DNA of 56,889 bases from Candidatus Kapaibacterium sp. (lineage in GTDB: Bacteria; Bacteroidota; Ignavibacteria; Kapaibacteriales; Kapaibacteriaceae): the NCBI GenBank assembly GCA_018883125.1, contig VEQR01000009.1:1-56889 (forward strand). Direction: 5' to 3'. Under the pieces are notes generated by a model that saw nothing but the letters and a program-made list of their open reading frames with translations, did not search any database and was not told the DNA's origin. The position numbers were made by a program, and so were the translations under genes. Below are positions 11,001 to 21,182 of the stretch, piece by piece. How positions within the stretch are numbered: the first letter of the stretch is position 1; every line of letters starts with the position of its first letter.

Positions 11001-11657
11001 ATGAAGTACATCGACGCCCACACGCATCGGAGAGCGTCAGACCCGGACACCATGTCCGTAGTCAATATTCGTATCAACGCCGAAACGGAAGTTTTTGAGA
11101 CTGACGGTATATGCACCGTTGGCCTTCATCCATGGGATGTTACAGCCGATTGGCGTGATGTAGCAGACGTGATCGAGGACCTGCTTGAGGAGGAACTTGT
11201 CATTGGCCTCGGTGAGTGTGGACTCGATCGTTCAAGCAGTTCTCCGTGGCCGCATCAGATCGATGCGTTCGAATATTTGGCAGAGCTTGCAGAGCGCTCC
11301 GTTCGCCCCCTGGTGATCCACTGCGTGAAAGCCCACGACGAACTTCTGCGCGTCCACAAGTTTATCAATCCATCACAACCGTGGATACTGCACGGATTTG
11401 TGAAGGGGGCCGACCTTGCCAAACAGTGCCTCGATGTCGGCATGTATCTCTCGTTTGGTGCGGATATCAAGAGAGAATCGCCAACCCTTGTCGAAGCAGT
11501 TCGCCTCTGTCCAACTGATCGGCTTCTGTTGGAAACAGACGTCGATGAATCACCTATTTCCGATGTCTATGCTGCCGCCGCACGGATCCGCGGTGTAAGC
11601 CTTGAGGAGTTATGCGCGACCCAGCAGCAGACTTTCGAAACCGTCTTCAAGCGATGA
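11001..11657 (+). CDS. TatD-family metal-dependent hydrolase
   Basis: YIDAHTHR, GLHPWDV, GLGECGLDR, VIHCVKAHDELL, LLLETDVDES. Confidence 0.85.
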   Translation: MKYIDAHTHRRASDPDTMSVVNIRINAETEVFETDGICTVGLHPWDVTADWRDVADVIEDLLEEELVIGLGECGLDRSSSSPWPHQIDAFEYLAELAERSVRPLVIHCVKAHDELLRVHKFINPSQPWILHGFVKGADLAKQCLDVGMYLSFGADIKRESPTLVEAVRLCPTDRLLLETDVDESPISDVYAAAARIRGVSLEELCATQQQTFETVFKR

Positions 11658-12382
11658 CGGATGCGGGATGGACCTCCCGCACGCGCTTGCTCCTGGGTGA
11701 TGATGCCGTTGATCGATTTGCACGCTCGCATGTGCTCGTCGTTGGACTCGGCGGCGTTGGTTCATTCGCGGCAGAGTTCATTGCCCGCGCCGGAGTGGGC
11801 CGCATGACGATCGTCGATGGTGACGTTGTCGATCCGTCCAATAGAAATCGCCAACTGCCGGCACTTACCTCAACGGAAGGTCGGCTGAAGGTCGAGGTCA
11901 TGCGCGAGCGCTTGCGGGACGTGAATCCGGAGCTCGCCGTGGTGCCGATGCAGGACTTCGTGAGGCCGGATAAGATCGATCGGCTCCTCACGGCATCGTA
12001 TGACTACATCGTCGATGCGATCGACTCTCTCGCTCCAAAGGTTGCACTGCTCCAACAGGCGCATCGCCGCGGCTTTAACATTGTGAGTTCCATGGGTGCC
12101 GGTGGCAAGATGGACCCCTCGATGATCCGCATCGCCGACATCGCCGAATCTCAGAAGTGTCGGCTTGCTCGTTTCGTTCGCAAACGACTCCATCGCGTTG
12201 GCATACGAACGGGTATCACTGCGGTGTATTCGCTCGAAGAAACGGACGACGAATCCCTGATGTACACCGATGGCACGAACTTCAAACGGTCAGCATTTGG
12301 GACAGCCCCCTACCTGCCCGCGGCCTTTGGTGCGGCATGCGCAAGCGTGGTTATCCGAGGTCTGGCCGGACGCGCTGTATGA
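11654..12382 (+). CDS. tcdA: tRNA threonylcarbamoyladenosine dehydratase (ThiF/MoeB-like)
   Basis: VLVVGLGGVGSFAAEFIARAGVGRMTIVDGDVVDPSNRNRQLPAL...VSSMGAGGKMDPS. Confidence 0.88.
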   Translation: MTDAGWTSRTRLLLGDDAVDRFARSHVLVVGLGGVGSFAAEFIARAGVGRMTIVDGDVVDPSNRNRQLPALTSTEGRLKVEVMRERLRDVNPELAVVPMQDFVRPDKIDRLLTASYDYIVDAIDSLAPKVALLQQAHRRGFNIVSSMGAGGKMDPSMIRIADIAESQKCRLARFVRKRLHRVGIRTGITAVYSLEETDDESLMYTDGTNFKRSAFGTAPYLPAAFGAACASVVIRGLAGRAV

Positions 12383-13359
12383 CCTCTGTGCACATTGTTG
12401 GAATGGGGCTTGCCGGTGCACTTGCCTCGTGGGAACTCCTCAAACGGGGTGCTCATGTAACGGCATGGGATGATGCCACGGGCGACACATCGTCCAATGT
12501 TGCCGCCGGTATGATCACACCCATCACGGGTCAGCGCCTTAAGCCGACGTGGCGTGGCCAGGAGCTGATGGAGCAAGCCAGTCGCACCTACGAAGACATC
12601 GAACGTCACTACGGCGTGGTTCTCCGGCGCGATTGGAGGCTGCGACGGGTGTTTCGTGACGCTGCAATGCACGATTGGTTCCGTCGGCGCTTTGATGGCG
12701 GTGAATTCGATGACTATGGCGTCACAGAGATCCATCCGGGCGAGTGCGACGGAGTAGGGTATCCGTACGGCGGTATGAAGCACGGGAATGTTGTGACCAT
12801 CGACATCCCAACCCTTGTGCGCGCGGTGCGCACAAGCGTTGCGTGGACCTCTGATCCCGGTCCGACCTCGGCAATTGTTGACTGCACGGGCTACCGAGCG
12901 CTGAACGATCCGCTCTGGTCATGGCTGCCAATCGAGCCGTCGAAAGGTGAGATCCTTGATGTTGCAATTCCCGGACTCGGACTCGACGAAATTCTCACCA
13001 ACGGCACGTGGATCCTGCCCATCGGCGATGACCGCTATCGGATCGGGGCAACGCATGATTGGGATGATCACGATCCGCAGCCAACAGAGCAAGCACGGCT
13101 GTACCTGCTGGAATCGGCCCAACGCATGGTCTCACAAGAGATCATCGTTACCGGTCACCGGGCTGCCTTGCGTCCGTCCACCAAGTTCAAGCGTCCGCTT
13201 GTTGGACGTCACCCGCATGACCACCGGCACTACACGCTCAATGGTCTGGGCACGAAGGGGGCTCTGCAGGGCCCCTTTGCCGCCGCGCAGCTTGCGGCCT
13301 GCATACTTGACGGCGTGGAGCCCGATGACGAGATCAATATTTCCCGGTGGCATCAATGA
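12379..13359 (+). CDS. FAD-dependent oxidoreductase (DAO family)
   Basis: N-terminal VHIVGMGLAGALASWELLKRGAHVTAWDD Rossmann motif and C-terminal LNGLGTKGALQGPFAAAQLA; start overlaps tcdA stop. Confidence 0.8.
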   Translation: MTSVHIVGMGLAGALASWELLKRGAHVTAWDDATGDTSSNVAAGMITPITGQRLKPTWRGQELMEQASRTYEDIERHYGVVLRRDWRLRRVFRDAAMHDWFRRRFDGGEFDDYGVTEIHPGECDGVGYPYGGMKHGNVVTIDIPTLVRAVRTSVAWTSDPGPTSAIVDCTGYRALNDPLWSWLPIEPSKGEILDVAIPGLGLDEILTNGTWILPIGDDRYRIGATHDWDDHDPQPTEQARLYLLESAQRMVSQEIIVTGHRAALRPSTKFKRPLVGRHPHDHRHYTLNGLGTKGALQGPFAAAQLAACILDGVEPDDEINISRWHQ

Positions 13360-13946
13360 AGCGCACAACTGAAAACGCTGTTTCAACAGCACACCGTCTG
13401 GTGCGCGATGTTGTACGTCCGGGCGATGTGGTGGTTGACGCCACGGTGGGCAATGGGTGGGATACTCAGCTTCTTGCCGAGTGCGTCGGCAGCTCGGGCA
13501 TCGTGTATGGTTTTGATGTCCAGCAAATCGCCCTGGATGTAGCACGCACGCGCCTTGACGCGAACACCCGGAATGTGGATCTCATTTTGTCGGGTCACGA
13601 AACGATGCAGCAGCACATCCCTGCGGAGCACCATGGACGTGTGCGGGCGGTGACCTTCAATCTCGGATATCTGCCGGGAGGGGAGAAGACGGTGACGACG
13701 AAGGTTGATACCACTCTTCAGGCGCTTGGTCAGGCACTCGGCATTCTCGCGCCGGGTGGACTCATAACGATCGTCTGTTACAGCCACCTCGAGGGACGCG
13801 CCGAGATGCAGGCCGTGCAGGACGTATTGATGGTGCTCCCACAAGCAGACTACAGCTGCCTGCGAACGGAGTTTTTTAACCAGAAGGGGAATCCTCCGGT
13901 GGTATTCTCTGTTTATCGTGCTTCATCATACGAGCAACTCCCATGA
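13356..13946 (+). CDS. Class I SAM methyltransferase, YtqB/MnmM-like
   Basis: VVDATVGNGWDTQLLAE, VTFNLGYLPGGEK, GGLITIVCYSHLEG, FNQKGNPPVVFSVYR. Confidence 0.8.
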   Translation: MKRTTENAVSTAHRLVRDVVRPGDVVVDATVGNGWDTQLLAECVGSSGIVYGFDVQQIALDVARTRLDANTRNVDLILSGHETMQQHIPAEHHGRVRAVTFNLGYLPGGEKTVTTKVDTTLQALGQALGILAPGGLITIVCYSHLEGRAEMQAVQDVLMVLPQADYSCLRTEFFNQKGNPPVVFSVYRASSYEQLP

Positions 13947-14476
13947 AAACGGCACTTCTTTCCCTTATCTGCATGATCTCCATGAGCGCATCACTTCACG
14001 ACTACTCCGTCCGTTCGATCGACGGAACATCTGTTAACCTTTCGGCCTACAAGGGCAAGGTTGTCCTCATCGTCAACGTGGCCTCGTTCTGCGGCTACAC
14101 GAAGCAATACGCCCCATTGGAAAGCCTGTATCGCAGGTATAAGGACAAGGGGCTTGTGATCCTGGGTTTCCCGGCCAACGACTTTGGTGCGCAGGAGCCG
14201 GGAACGAATGAAGAGATCAAGACCTTCTGCTCGACGAAGTACGACGTAACGTTCCCGATGTTCGAGAAGATGGTTGTGAAGGGTTCGGACAAGTCTCCGC
14301 TCTTCCAGTTTCTCACCTCAGGGGGCGGCAACGAAGCTCTTGCCGGAGAGATCGATTGGAACTTTGAGAAGTTCCTCGTTGGCAAGGACGGAGCGGTTGT
14401 TGGCCGTTTCAAGAGTCGCGTTGACCCGCTCTCAAGTGAGCTCACCTCAGCCATTGATGATGCTTTGGCGAAGTGA
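13943..14476 (+). CDS. Glutathione peroxidase family protein (Cys type)
   Basis: KVVLIVNVASFCGYTKQYAPLESLY, LGFPANDFGAQEPGTNEEI. Confidence 0.92.
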   Translation: MKTALLSLICMISMSASLHDYSVRSIDGTSVNLSAYKGKVVLIVNVASFCGYTKQYAPLESLYRRYKDKGLVILGFPANDFGAQEPGTNEEIKTFCSTKYDVTFPMFEKMVVKGSDKSPLFQFLTSGGGNEALAGEIDWNFEKFLVGKDGAVVGRFKSRVDPLSSELTSAIDDALAK

Positions 14477-14524
14477 GATTTTCCGTCGGCAAATAACCGC
14501 GCTTGGCGGTATGTTCGCAGCAGC

Positions 14525-15148
14525 ATGATCGTTTTGAACGACCTCCTTCATCTGCCGGTGCCGCTGGTTCTTGCCTCGCAATCACCCCGCCGTCAGTCGC
14601 TGATGCGTCACGTCGGCTTCGTGTTCTCCACTGTTGTTCCCAGCATCGACGAGGATGCCGTGGATACGTCTATGCCTCCCGCTGACTACGTGCAGGAGCT
14701 TGCATGGCGCAAGGCTCAGCGTGGGGCAGAGATCGCCAGCGGTGAGGCGATCGTGATCGGCTCGGATACAACGGTCGTGCTCGATGGTGCGGTTCTCAAC
14801 AAACCTGCCGATGCACAGGACGCGGTGGCGATGCTGCGCCGACTCAGCGGTCGCACGCATACTGTTCATACCGGACTTGCCCTTGTGGGCAAGGGCAAGG
14901 GGCTAACGTCTCGCCGCGCATCGCGGGCAACAGATGTGACGTTTCGTGAACTGTCCGACGAAGAGATACGTGCCTACGTTGCCACCGGCTCGCCCCTTGA
15001 CAAAGCCGGAGCGTATGGAATTCAGGATGACTTCGGCGCAGTGTTTGTATCGCGCGTCGAGGGATGCTACTACACCATCGTTGGCCTTCCGCTAGAACTG
15101 CTCTACACAGAGCTCCGTGAGCTTGTAGCCGAGAGTCGTCATGCGTAA
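14525..15148 (+). CDS. maf: Maf family nucleotide pyrophosphatase
   Basis: LVLASQSPRRQSLMRHVGF, VIGSDTTVVLDG, DKAGAYGIQ. Confidence 0.93.
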   Translation: MIVLNDLLHLPVPLVLASQSPRRQSLMRHVGFVFSTVVPSIDEDAVDTSMPPADYVQELAWRKAQRGAEIASGEAIVIGSDTTVVLDGAVLNKPADAQDAVAMLRRLSGRTHTVHTGLALVGKGKGLTSRRASRATDVTFRELSDEEIRAYVATGSPLDKAGAYGIQDDFGAVFVSRVEGCYYTIVGLPLELLYTELRELVAESRHA

Positions 15149-16010
15149 GCAGTCGCTCCACACGTGGACGCTGCTGGCCCCCTGGCTTATCACGCTGGCG
15201 GTGTTCTGGCTGTATCCGCTGGCCTATGCACTTCTGCTGAGCTTGAGTGACTACAAGACGCTCACCAATGAGATGACCTTTGTGGGGCTGGATAATTTCC
15301 GTCGGGCCTTTCAGGATAAGGATTTCTGGAATGCACTCTCGAACACGGCCCTGTTTACGTTTGGAACCGTGCCCATCACAACCGCTCTTGCCATTGGTCT
15401 TGCCTTGGCGGTACGCAAGAGCTCACCACGATTTGCCTCGTTCTTCCGTGCATCGTTTTTTCTGCCGTCAGTCACCTCGCTGGTAGTGATCGCACTTGTG
15501 TTCACCAACCTCTATGCTCGCGATGGATACGTCAACGCCATCTGCGCGATGATAGGTGCACCATATCCTGCTGATGGTTGGCTCCTTTCTCCGAGCACCG
15601 CGCTACCGGCCATCATGATGATGGACGTATGGATCTCGGCCGGCTACTATATGGTGCTGTTCCTGGCTGGCATGGAAGCTATCCCGAAGGATCTCTATGA
15701 AGCGGCTGACCTTCTTGGGGCATCGGCATGGCAGCAGTTTTCCCGCATCACATTGCCACTACTGCGTCCAACACTGATCTTTGTGGTGGTCATCAACAGC
15801 ATCAAGAGCTTTCAGGTGTTTGTTGAGGTGTACGTGATGACCAAGGGCGGTCCACTCGGTGCAACCTCCACCTTGGTGTATGAGGTGTACCATCAGGCAT
15901 TCGAACAATCTGACTCTATGGGGTATGCAAGCGCCATTGCCTACCTTATCTTTCTCATTCTCATGGCTGTTTCACTTCTTCAACTCCGATTTCTCAAGGG
16001 GAGAACATGA
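15141..16010 (+). CDS. Carbohydrate ABC transporter permease (MalF/UgpA-like)
   Basis: Six-TM permease with EAADLLGASAWQQFSRITLPLLRPTL EAA-loop motif. Confidence 0.9.
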   Translation: MRKQSLHTWTLLAPWLITLAVFWLYPLAYALLLSLSDYKTLTNEMTFVGLDNFRRAFQDKDFWNALSNTALFTFGTVPITTALAIGLALAVRKSSPRFASFFRASFFLPSVTSLVVIALVFTNLYARDGYVNAICAMIGAPYPADGWLLSPSTALPAIMMMDVWISAGYYMVLFLAGMEAIPKDLYEAADLLGASAWQQFSRITLPLLRPTLIFVVVINSIKSFQVFVEVYVMTKGGPLGATSTLVYEVYHQAFEQSDSMGYASAIAYLIFLILMAVSLLQLRFLKGRT

Positions 16011-16639
16011 ATCTGGGGCTACTCGCCATCGCCGGTGTTGCCTACATTATCGGCTCATTTCCAACTGCCTGGGTGGTGCGGCGCATCATGTCAGGTACCG
16101 ACATCCGTAAAGAGGGTACGGGTAACGTCGGTGCACGTAATCTGTACGACGTAAGCCAAAGCAAGGCCGCTGGCATCGGCGTAATGCTTGCCGATATGGC
16201 AAAGGGCGCAATCATCGTACTTCTTGCGCAGCACTTTCATGGCGCTGACTTCGCTGCCACGGCATGGGCTGCCGTCGGCGTTGTGCTCGGCCACAACTAC
16301 TCGATCTTCCTCAAGTTCGATGGAGGTAGGGGGCTCGCAACGGCAACGGGATGCCTTACGGCGATGAATCCATTGCCGCTCGTGTTCTGGATTCTTGGGT
16401 ATCTCACCGGAAACTATGTGATCCGCAAGCAGGTACACATTGCGTCAATGTCGGGTATCATCGCAACGGCGGTGCTGGCCTGGAGCTTGCCGAATAGTAC
16501 GTTGCAGGCGACGATGTTTGTTTCCTGTCCGGACGTGACCGAATTCCGAATCGCCGTCACCGGAGTATGCTTCGTGCTGTTTCTGCGCCACATCGGAGCC
16601 GTTCGCGAAGCTCTCAGACTTGGTCTGGTCGACGAGTAA
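16007..16639 (+). CDS. plsY: Glycerol-3-phosphate acyltransferase PlsY
   Basis: YIIGSFPTAWVVRR, KEGTGNVGARNLYDV, GHNYSIFLKFDGGRGLATATG. Confidence 0.93.
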   Translation: MNLGLLAIAGVAYIIGSFPTAWVVRRIMSGTDIRKEGTGNVGARNLYDVSQSKAAGIGVMLADMAKGAIIVLLAQHFHGADFAATAWAAVGVVLGHNYSIFLKFDGGRGLATATGCLTAMNPLPLVFWILGYLTGNYVIRKQVHIASMSGIIATAVLAWSLPNSTLQATMFVSCPDVTEFRIAVTGVCFVLFLRHIGAVREALRLGLVDE

Positions 16640-17924
16640 CCGCAGCATGCAGCACGCGCGCGCAGTGGTCGGCATCATGAGGATCTACAACTGCCGCGAT
16701 GCATGACGCAGACATCGGCAGGATCAACGCTCTGCCAGTCATCGTCTCAAGTTCCGCCGCAATCAACCGGGCTGTGTGAGCACGCTCTGCTTCACAGCCC
16801 GTTACCATTACCATGCTGGCCCTGCGCTGCTGATGCTTGTGGTGGAGCAACGCAATCTCCACGTGGCGTGAGACCATCTCATCGGAGCAGAGTACGGCAG
16901 TCATCGACCGATGGAATGTTCCGTGAGACATCACGATATGCGGACGCAATGCACGCTGTGCCCGAATGTGGTCTGACAGTTCTGCATCACCCGTGATAAG
17001 AGTAACGCTTCGAAGAATCGAAACAGCACACGAATCCGATGTTGTAGTTGCGGTAGACGTTACACACGTTCCTTCATCCCCCGGCGAGAAGGTGTTCAAC
17101 ACCCGCACCGGTATGGATGCCCGCACCGCCGGTGTGATCGTCTCTGGATGAAGCACCTTGGCCCCGTACTGTGCCATTTCCTTCATCTGCTCGAAGGAGA
17201 TCGATGGCAGGGGGCGAGCATCGCGCACAACGCGCGGATCTGCTGAATACACTCCGCTGACGTCGGTGTAGATGAGGATCTCCCGTGCAGCTACGCTCGC
17301 GCCGATGATTGCCGCTGAGTAGTCCGAGCCGCCCCTTCCCAGAGTTACGGTGCGCCCATCGGCGTCGGCAGCGATGAATCCCTGGGTCACGATCGCATTG
17401 CCCGTCTGAAGCAATGGTGTTAGTCGCTCGAGGCACTTCTTTGTGGTCGCCTCGGTGTCAACCGTTGGTGTGTCAACCTCAGTAACGATCAGTTCCCGTG
17501 CATCGACCAGCGTTGATGACGCTCCGCGTTGTGCAAGCAAGCACTGCAGAATCGTTGAACTGAACAGCTCTCCGAAGGCCGCCATCCCGTCCAGCGTGGC
17601 CGTGTTCCATTCGCCGAGTGAGGCGATCGCATCGGCGTATTCAGAGCATGCGTCACAGAGGTTCTCGATACACGCTGCGGAACCGAGGAGCTCAGTTGCG
17701 ATTCTACGATGTCGGTCAAGAAGGTCATCAAGCGCTGTGCGATAGGACTCGCCGCTTCCGGCCTGACGTGTGACGTCGAGCAGCTGCGTTGTTGTGCCGG
17801 CAGTTGCTGACAGCACAACGATCACACCACCGATCTCGGCACGTCGGTCGTCAATGATTGATGCAACGGCTCTCAGCGCGTCTGCCGTGGCAACCGAAGT
17901 CCCACCAAACTTGAGAACGAGCAT
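16614..17924 (-). CDS. lysC: Aspartate kinase
   Basis: MLVLKFGGTSVATADALR, VTQGFIAADADGRTVTLGRGGSDYSAAIIGA, IYTDVSGVYSADPR; convergent overlap with plsY. Confidence 0.92.
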   Translation of the reverse strand: MLVLKFGGTSVATADALRAVASIIDDRRAEIGGVIVVLSATAGTTTQLLDVTRQAGSGESYRTALDDLLDRHRRIATELLGSAACIENLCDACSEYADAIASLGEWNTATLDGMAAFGELFSSTILQCLLAQRGASSTLVDARELIVTEVDTPTVDTEATTKKCLERLTPLLQTGNAIVTQGFIAADADGRTVTLGRGGSDYSAAIIGASVAAREILIYTDVSGVYSADPRVVRDARPLPSISFEQMKEMAQYGAKVLHPETITPAVRASIPVRVLNTFSPGDEGTCVTSTATTTSDSCAVSILRSVTLITGDAELSDHIRAQRALRPHIVMSHGTFHRSMTAVLCSDEMVSRHVEIALLHHKHQQRRASMVMVTGCEAERAHTARLIAAELETMTGRALILPMSASCIAAVVDPHDADHCARVLHAAVTRRPDQV

Positions 17925-17929
17925 ACTCG

Positions 17930-18529
17930 CTATCCAACGTCGAAGTACGTTGACAGGTGATCCGCTGACGGAACGTGCACGATGATTCGGTCTTCGACGA
18001 GTGACGCAACGGCGCGCTTGGCACGCTGAAGGTCTACACCACGAAGAAAGGCAAAGTGCCAAATGTCAACGGGTCCTGCAGAGATCTCCACCGTCAGTGC
18101 CTGCTCCACCGTCAGGTTCTCTCCTCCGAGGAATCGCTCGCGCACAGCGTTCACGAAATCGGTGGACTCTTTCTCCAAGAGCATATCGGGAGTGAAGAAG
18201 TAGTTGTCCTGCGTCTGAAGATCACAGATATGGAACGCCCCCTTACCAGAGGTGCCGACAAAATCCTTCAGGAAGGCAAGAGACACAAGGTAGGGGGCTT
18301 GCTCGGCGTCACCCCACAGGTCTGACCACACCGGTGCGTCAGCCTGACGCAGCCACTCGAAGAAGGCGATCTCGTGTTCAGGGAGTTTCAGCAGGGTCTG
18401 TGCACCGAACGTCTGACGCACGTCCTCGGCATCTTCCTGCGACATCTCGGCAAGCTCCTGCTCTGACAACACCAATGCGCCATGTTCAGCGATCGACTGT
18501 TGGCAGCGTTCATGCAGCTGGTTCGTCAT
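17930..18529 (-). CDS. Hypothetical protein, unknown function
   Basis: 199-aa ORF in tight operon context between YfhO-like gene and lysC. Confidence 0.7.
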   Translation of the reverse strand: MTNQLHERCQQSIAEHGALVLSEQELAEMSQEDAEDVRQTFGAQTLLKLPEHEIAFFEWLRQADAPVWSDLWGDAEQAPYLVSLAFLKDFVGTSGKGAFHICDLQTQDNYFFTPDMLLEKESTDFVNAVRERFLGGENLTVEQALTVEISAGPVDIWHFAFLRGVDLQRAKRAVASLVEDRIIVHVPSADHLSTYFDVG

Positions 18530-21057
18530 GCCGATTCCTTGGCCTGCTGGCGTTCACGACGCCACATGAGAAGGCCGCCCAGCCCGATGAGTAGGGTAAT
18601 GCCGTTGGCAGCAAGACTTATCGTGCGTCCCTGTTCGAAGGACGGACTCTCGAAGCGAAACTCCACCGTATGGCTTCCGGCTGGAACCGGGACGCCGCGA
18701 AGCAGGAAATTCGTCTTGATGGTTTCCACAGGCTTGCCATCGATGGTGGCCTTCCACTCGCTGTAGAAGACCTCGCTGACAACGAGAAGCTGTGGTGCTG
18801 AAGACGTGGTCTTGATACCAAGTTTGTGGTTCGACTTTTCCGTGACCTGCGCCGTTGATGATGAGTCCGAGGACAATCCGTTCATGCCATCGAACGACTG
18901 CTCGACGTATGCCACACGACGGGCATCAAAGGTTCCGTCACGCATGGATTCCAGTAAACGCCGACGATCTGATTCAACGCGAACGGAATCCACGAACCAT
19001 GCACGAGGGAGCATGTCATCGTTGCGATACACCAGCGCACCGGTTTCTTGGGACTGAAATGCCGCAGCAACTCCGGGGAAGAGCTGACGGTCGGAGATGA
19101 TGTACTTGACGTTCAGCAGGTTCCAGAGGAACGGATTCAGGATCATGCTGTTGCCGGGTACCGGCTGGCGTCCGGGGCCGGGTGCTGCAACATCAAGCAT
19201 GTCCTGATAGACCCGCATCTTGGCTGATGAGTATCCTCCGACACTTTCAATGAAGTGGTAGGCCCACCAATTGTCAGGCACCTGCTCCGAAAGGTCGCAC
19301 ACCCGATACACGGAATTGTCGGTCTTTAGGAATTGAACCACATCGGTAGCGGCAAAGACATTCTGCTCGGGCGATCCCTTCTTGGGCTCGTATGGTCTGC
19401 GATCAACACGCCAGAGGTCAAGGGTCAAGAGTCCGGTGCACAGCAATACCAGCACCGTTGGATTCACCGCACCGCGAGCGGCCAGCACGATGAGTCCACC
19501 AACGATCACGAGATAGAACATTGCCGCAAGCGAATCAGCGTGCATCTCGTTGTACACAATGTCGAGGTACTCTGCCGGAGCCGACTGACCCCGCTTGGCA
19601 GTGAATGCGGTATCAACCTCCTTCTTGTAATCGGCTTCATCCGAAGCAACGGCATACACGAGTCCCGACATGATGACCGTTCCGATGAACACCCACAGTG
19701 CAGCCTTGCGCGTTGCCGCCGTTGAATTTTTGCCCCAGCCGATCACCGCCGTCAGCCCATACCCGGCCAGCACCGGTAGAGAAAACTGCAGCAGACACAG
19801 GGCCATGGAAGGGGCTCTGAACTTGTTGAAGGCCGGAACAAGGTCGAAGAAGATGTTGTACAGCACAGGGAAGTTCTTTCCCATCGACAGCAGGAGCGAG
19901 AATGCCCCAAGGACGGTCAGAAAGATCACGAAAGGATCTTTCCGGTACTGCCACACTCCGATGAGTCCGAAGACGAGCACTGCAATACCCATGTAGTTCG
20001 CTGCATCAGTGAATGGCATCTGTCCCCAGTAGAGCATGGCACGCTGCGGAGGAGCGCTGCGGCTGGTCTTGATCGTGGTGTTGCCGAATCCATAGTAATT
20101 CGGCACTAGGAACGTGTACATCTCACCGGGTGAGAATGACCAGTTGGTGGCATAGTCATAATCGTTACCACCGGACTGATCCTGGTTGTTCTTCGTTGAC
20201 TGCACCAGCGGGGCTGATCCACGTGTTGACTCCGGTGTGTAGTGGCGAGTGGCCATGAACATGTCGGCATGGGTGGAGAGCGCAATTACCCCCGCAATGG
20301 CCAGTCCGCCCCCTGCCTTCAGCACGTCCATCCAGCCGGACTTTGTCAGCAGGCGAGCAACGAGCTCAACGACCATGTAGAGTCCCAAGGCACAGCCGAT
20401 GTAGAACATCATCTGCGGGTGAGTGGCTGAAACCAACACGATAAGCGGCAGGATGAGCAGAAAGAGGTTGCCCAGCGTGAAGCGCTCGCGAAGTCGCTCA
20501 AGCGCCAGCAAGAGCCACGGGAGTGTGGCCATGGACACGGGCTTGGTGCTGTGACCGATCATGATCCAGACGATGACGAAGGTGCTCATCACGGCTCCGA
20601 TGGCCGAGAACACGCCCACCATTTTGTCGAGCCCCTTTTGTCGGGCAAGAGTAAAGACGCCCCAGCCGTAGATGATGTACCAAAGCACCAGACGGGTGGT
20701 ATCGTTGCTTGTCGCATCGCCCATGGCGCGCGGGATGGCAAAGAGGGTGGTGCCAACAAAGTCCCAGGTGCGCTCGCCGGCGGCAAGGAAAGATGCCAAT
20801 GACGGCATACCACCAAAGATGTATGGCATCCAGAGAGGGAACTCGCCTGACTCTTTGGCTGCATCCAGGTAGGGGACGAATGAGTAGAAGGCGACGTTGT
20901 CGCCACCACTCATGAAGTTCTTTCCTCCAAACAACGCGTCGGCAAAGAACGCCACAACAACGAGGAAAATCGCCCCGTATGCCAGGTATGTACCGTACTT
21001 CTCCGCGGTGGATACCTGTGCTGTCTGTGAACGCTTCTGGGTGGATGAGTCGGCCAT
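18526..21057 (-). CDS. YfhO family membrane protein
   Basis: Multi-TM N-terminus with GGDNVAFYSFVPYLDAAKESGEFPLWMPYIFGGMP; C-terminal LVVSEVFYSEWKATIDGKPVETIKTNFLLRGVPVPAGSHTVEFRFESPSF typical of the family. Confidence 0.88.
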   Translation of the reverse strand: MADSSTQKRSQTAQVSTAEKYGTYLAYGAIFLVVVAFFADALFGGKNFMSGGDNVAFYSFVPYLDAAKESGEFPLWMPYIFGGMPSLASFLAAGERTWDFVGTTLFAIPRAMGDATSNDTTRLVLWYIIYGWGVFTLARQKGLDKMVGVFSAIGAVMSTFVIVWIMIGHSTKPVSMATLPWLLLALERLRERFTLGNLFLLILPLIVLVSATHPQMMFYIGCALGLYMVVELVARLLTKSGWMDVLKAGGGLAIAGVIALSTHADMFMATRHYTPESTRGSAPLVQSTKNNQDQSGGNDYDYATNWSFSPGEMYTFLVPNYYGFGNTTIKTSRSAPPQRAMLYWGQMPFTDAANYMGIAVLVFGLIGVWQYRKDPFVIFLTVLGAFSLLLSMGKNFPVLYNIFFDLVPAFNKFRAPSMALCLLQFSLPVLAGYGLTAVIGWGKNSTAATRKAALWVFIGTVIMSGLVYAVASDEADYKKEVDTAFTAKRGQSAPAEYLDIVYNEMHADSLAAMFYLVIVGGLIVLAARGAVNPTVLVLLCTGLLTLDLWRVDRRPYEPKKGSPEQNVFAATDVVQFLKTDNSVYRVCDLSEQVPDNWWAYHFIESVGGYSSAKMRVYQDMLDVAAPGPGRQPVPGNSMILNPFLWNLLNVKYIISDRQLFPGVAAAFQSQETGALVYRNDDMLPRAWFVDSVRVESDRRRLLESMRDGTFDARRVAYVEQSFDGMNGLSSDSSSTAQVTEKSNHKLGIKTTSSAPQLLVVSEVFYSEWKATIDGKPVETIKTNFLLRGVPVPAGSHTVEFRFESPSFEQGRTISLAANGITLLIGLGGLLMWRRERQQAKESA

Positions 21058-21182
21058 TCTGGGTCTCCGGAATTGGTATTCTGCAACCCACAAAAGTACG
21101 TATGTTGGCAATCGGATTGTGCAGGACCCCTGGGCCGGCGCGATTCTATGTGCATGTACCTTCACCACCGGTGAGAACCCCA

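Noticed and set aside
16614-16639. Overlap of convergent plsY and lysC ends as an antisense regulatory device
   Set aside because: A 26-bp 3' overlap is common in compact genomes and needs no special explanation.
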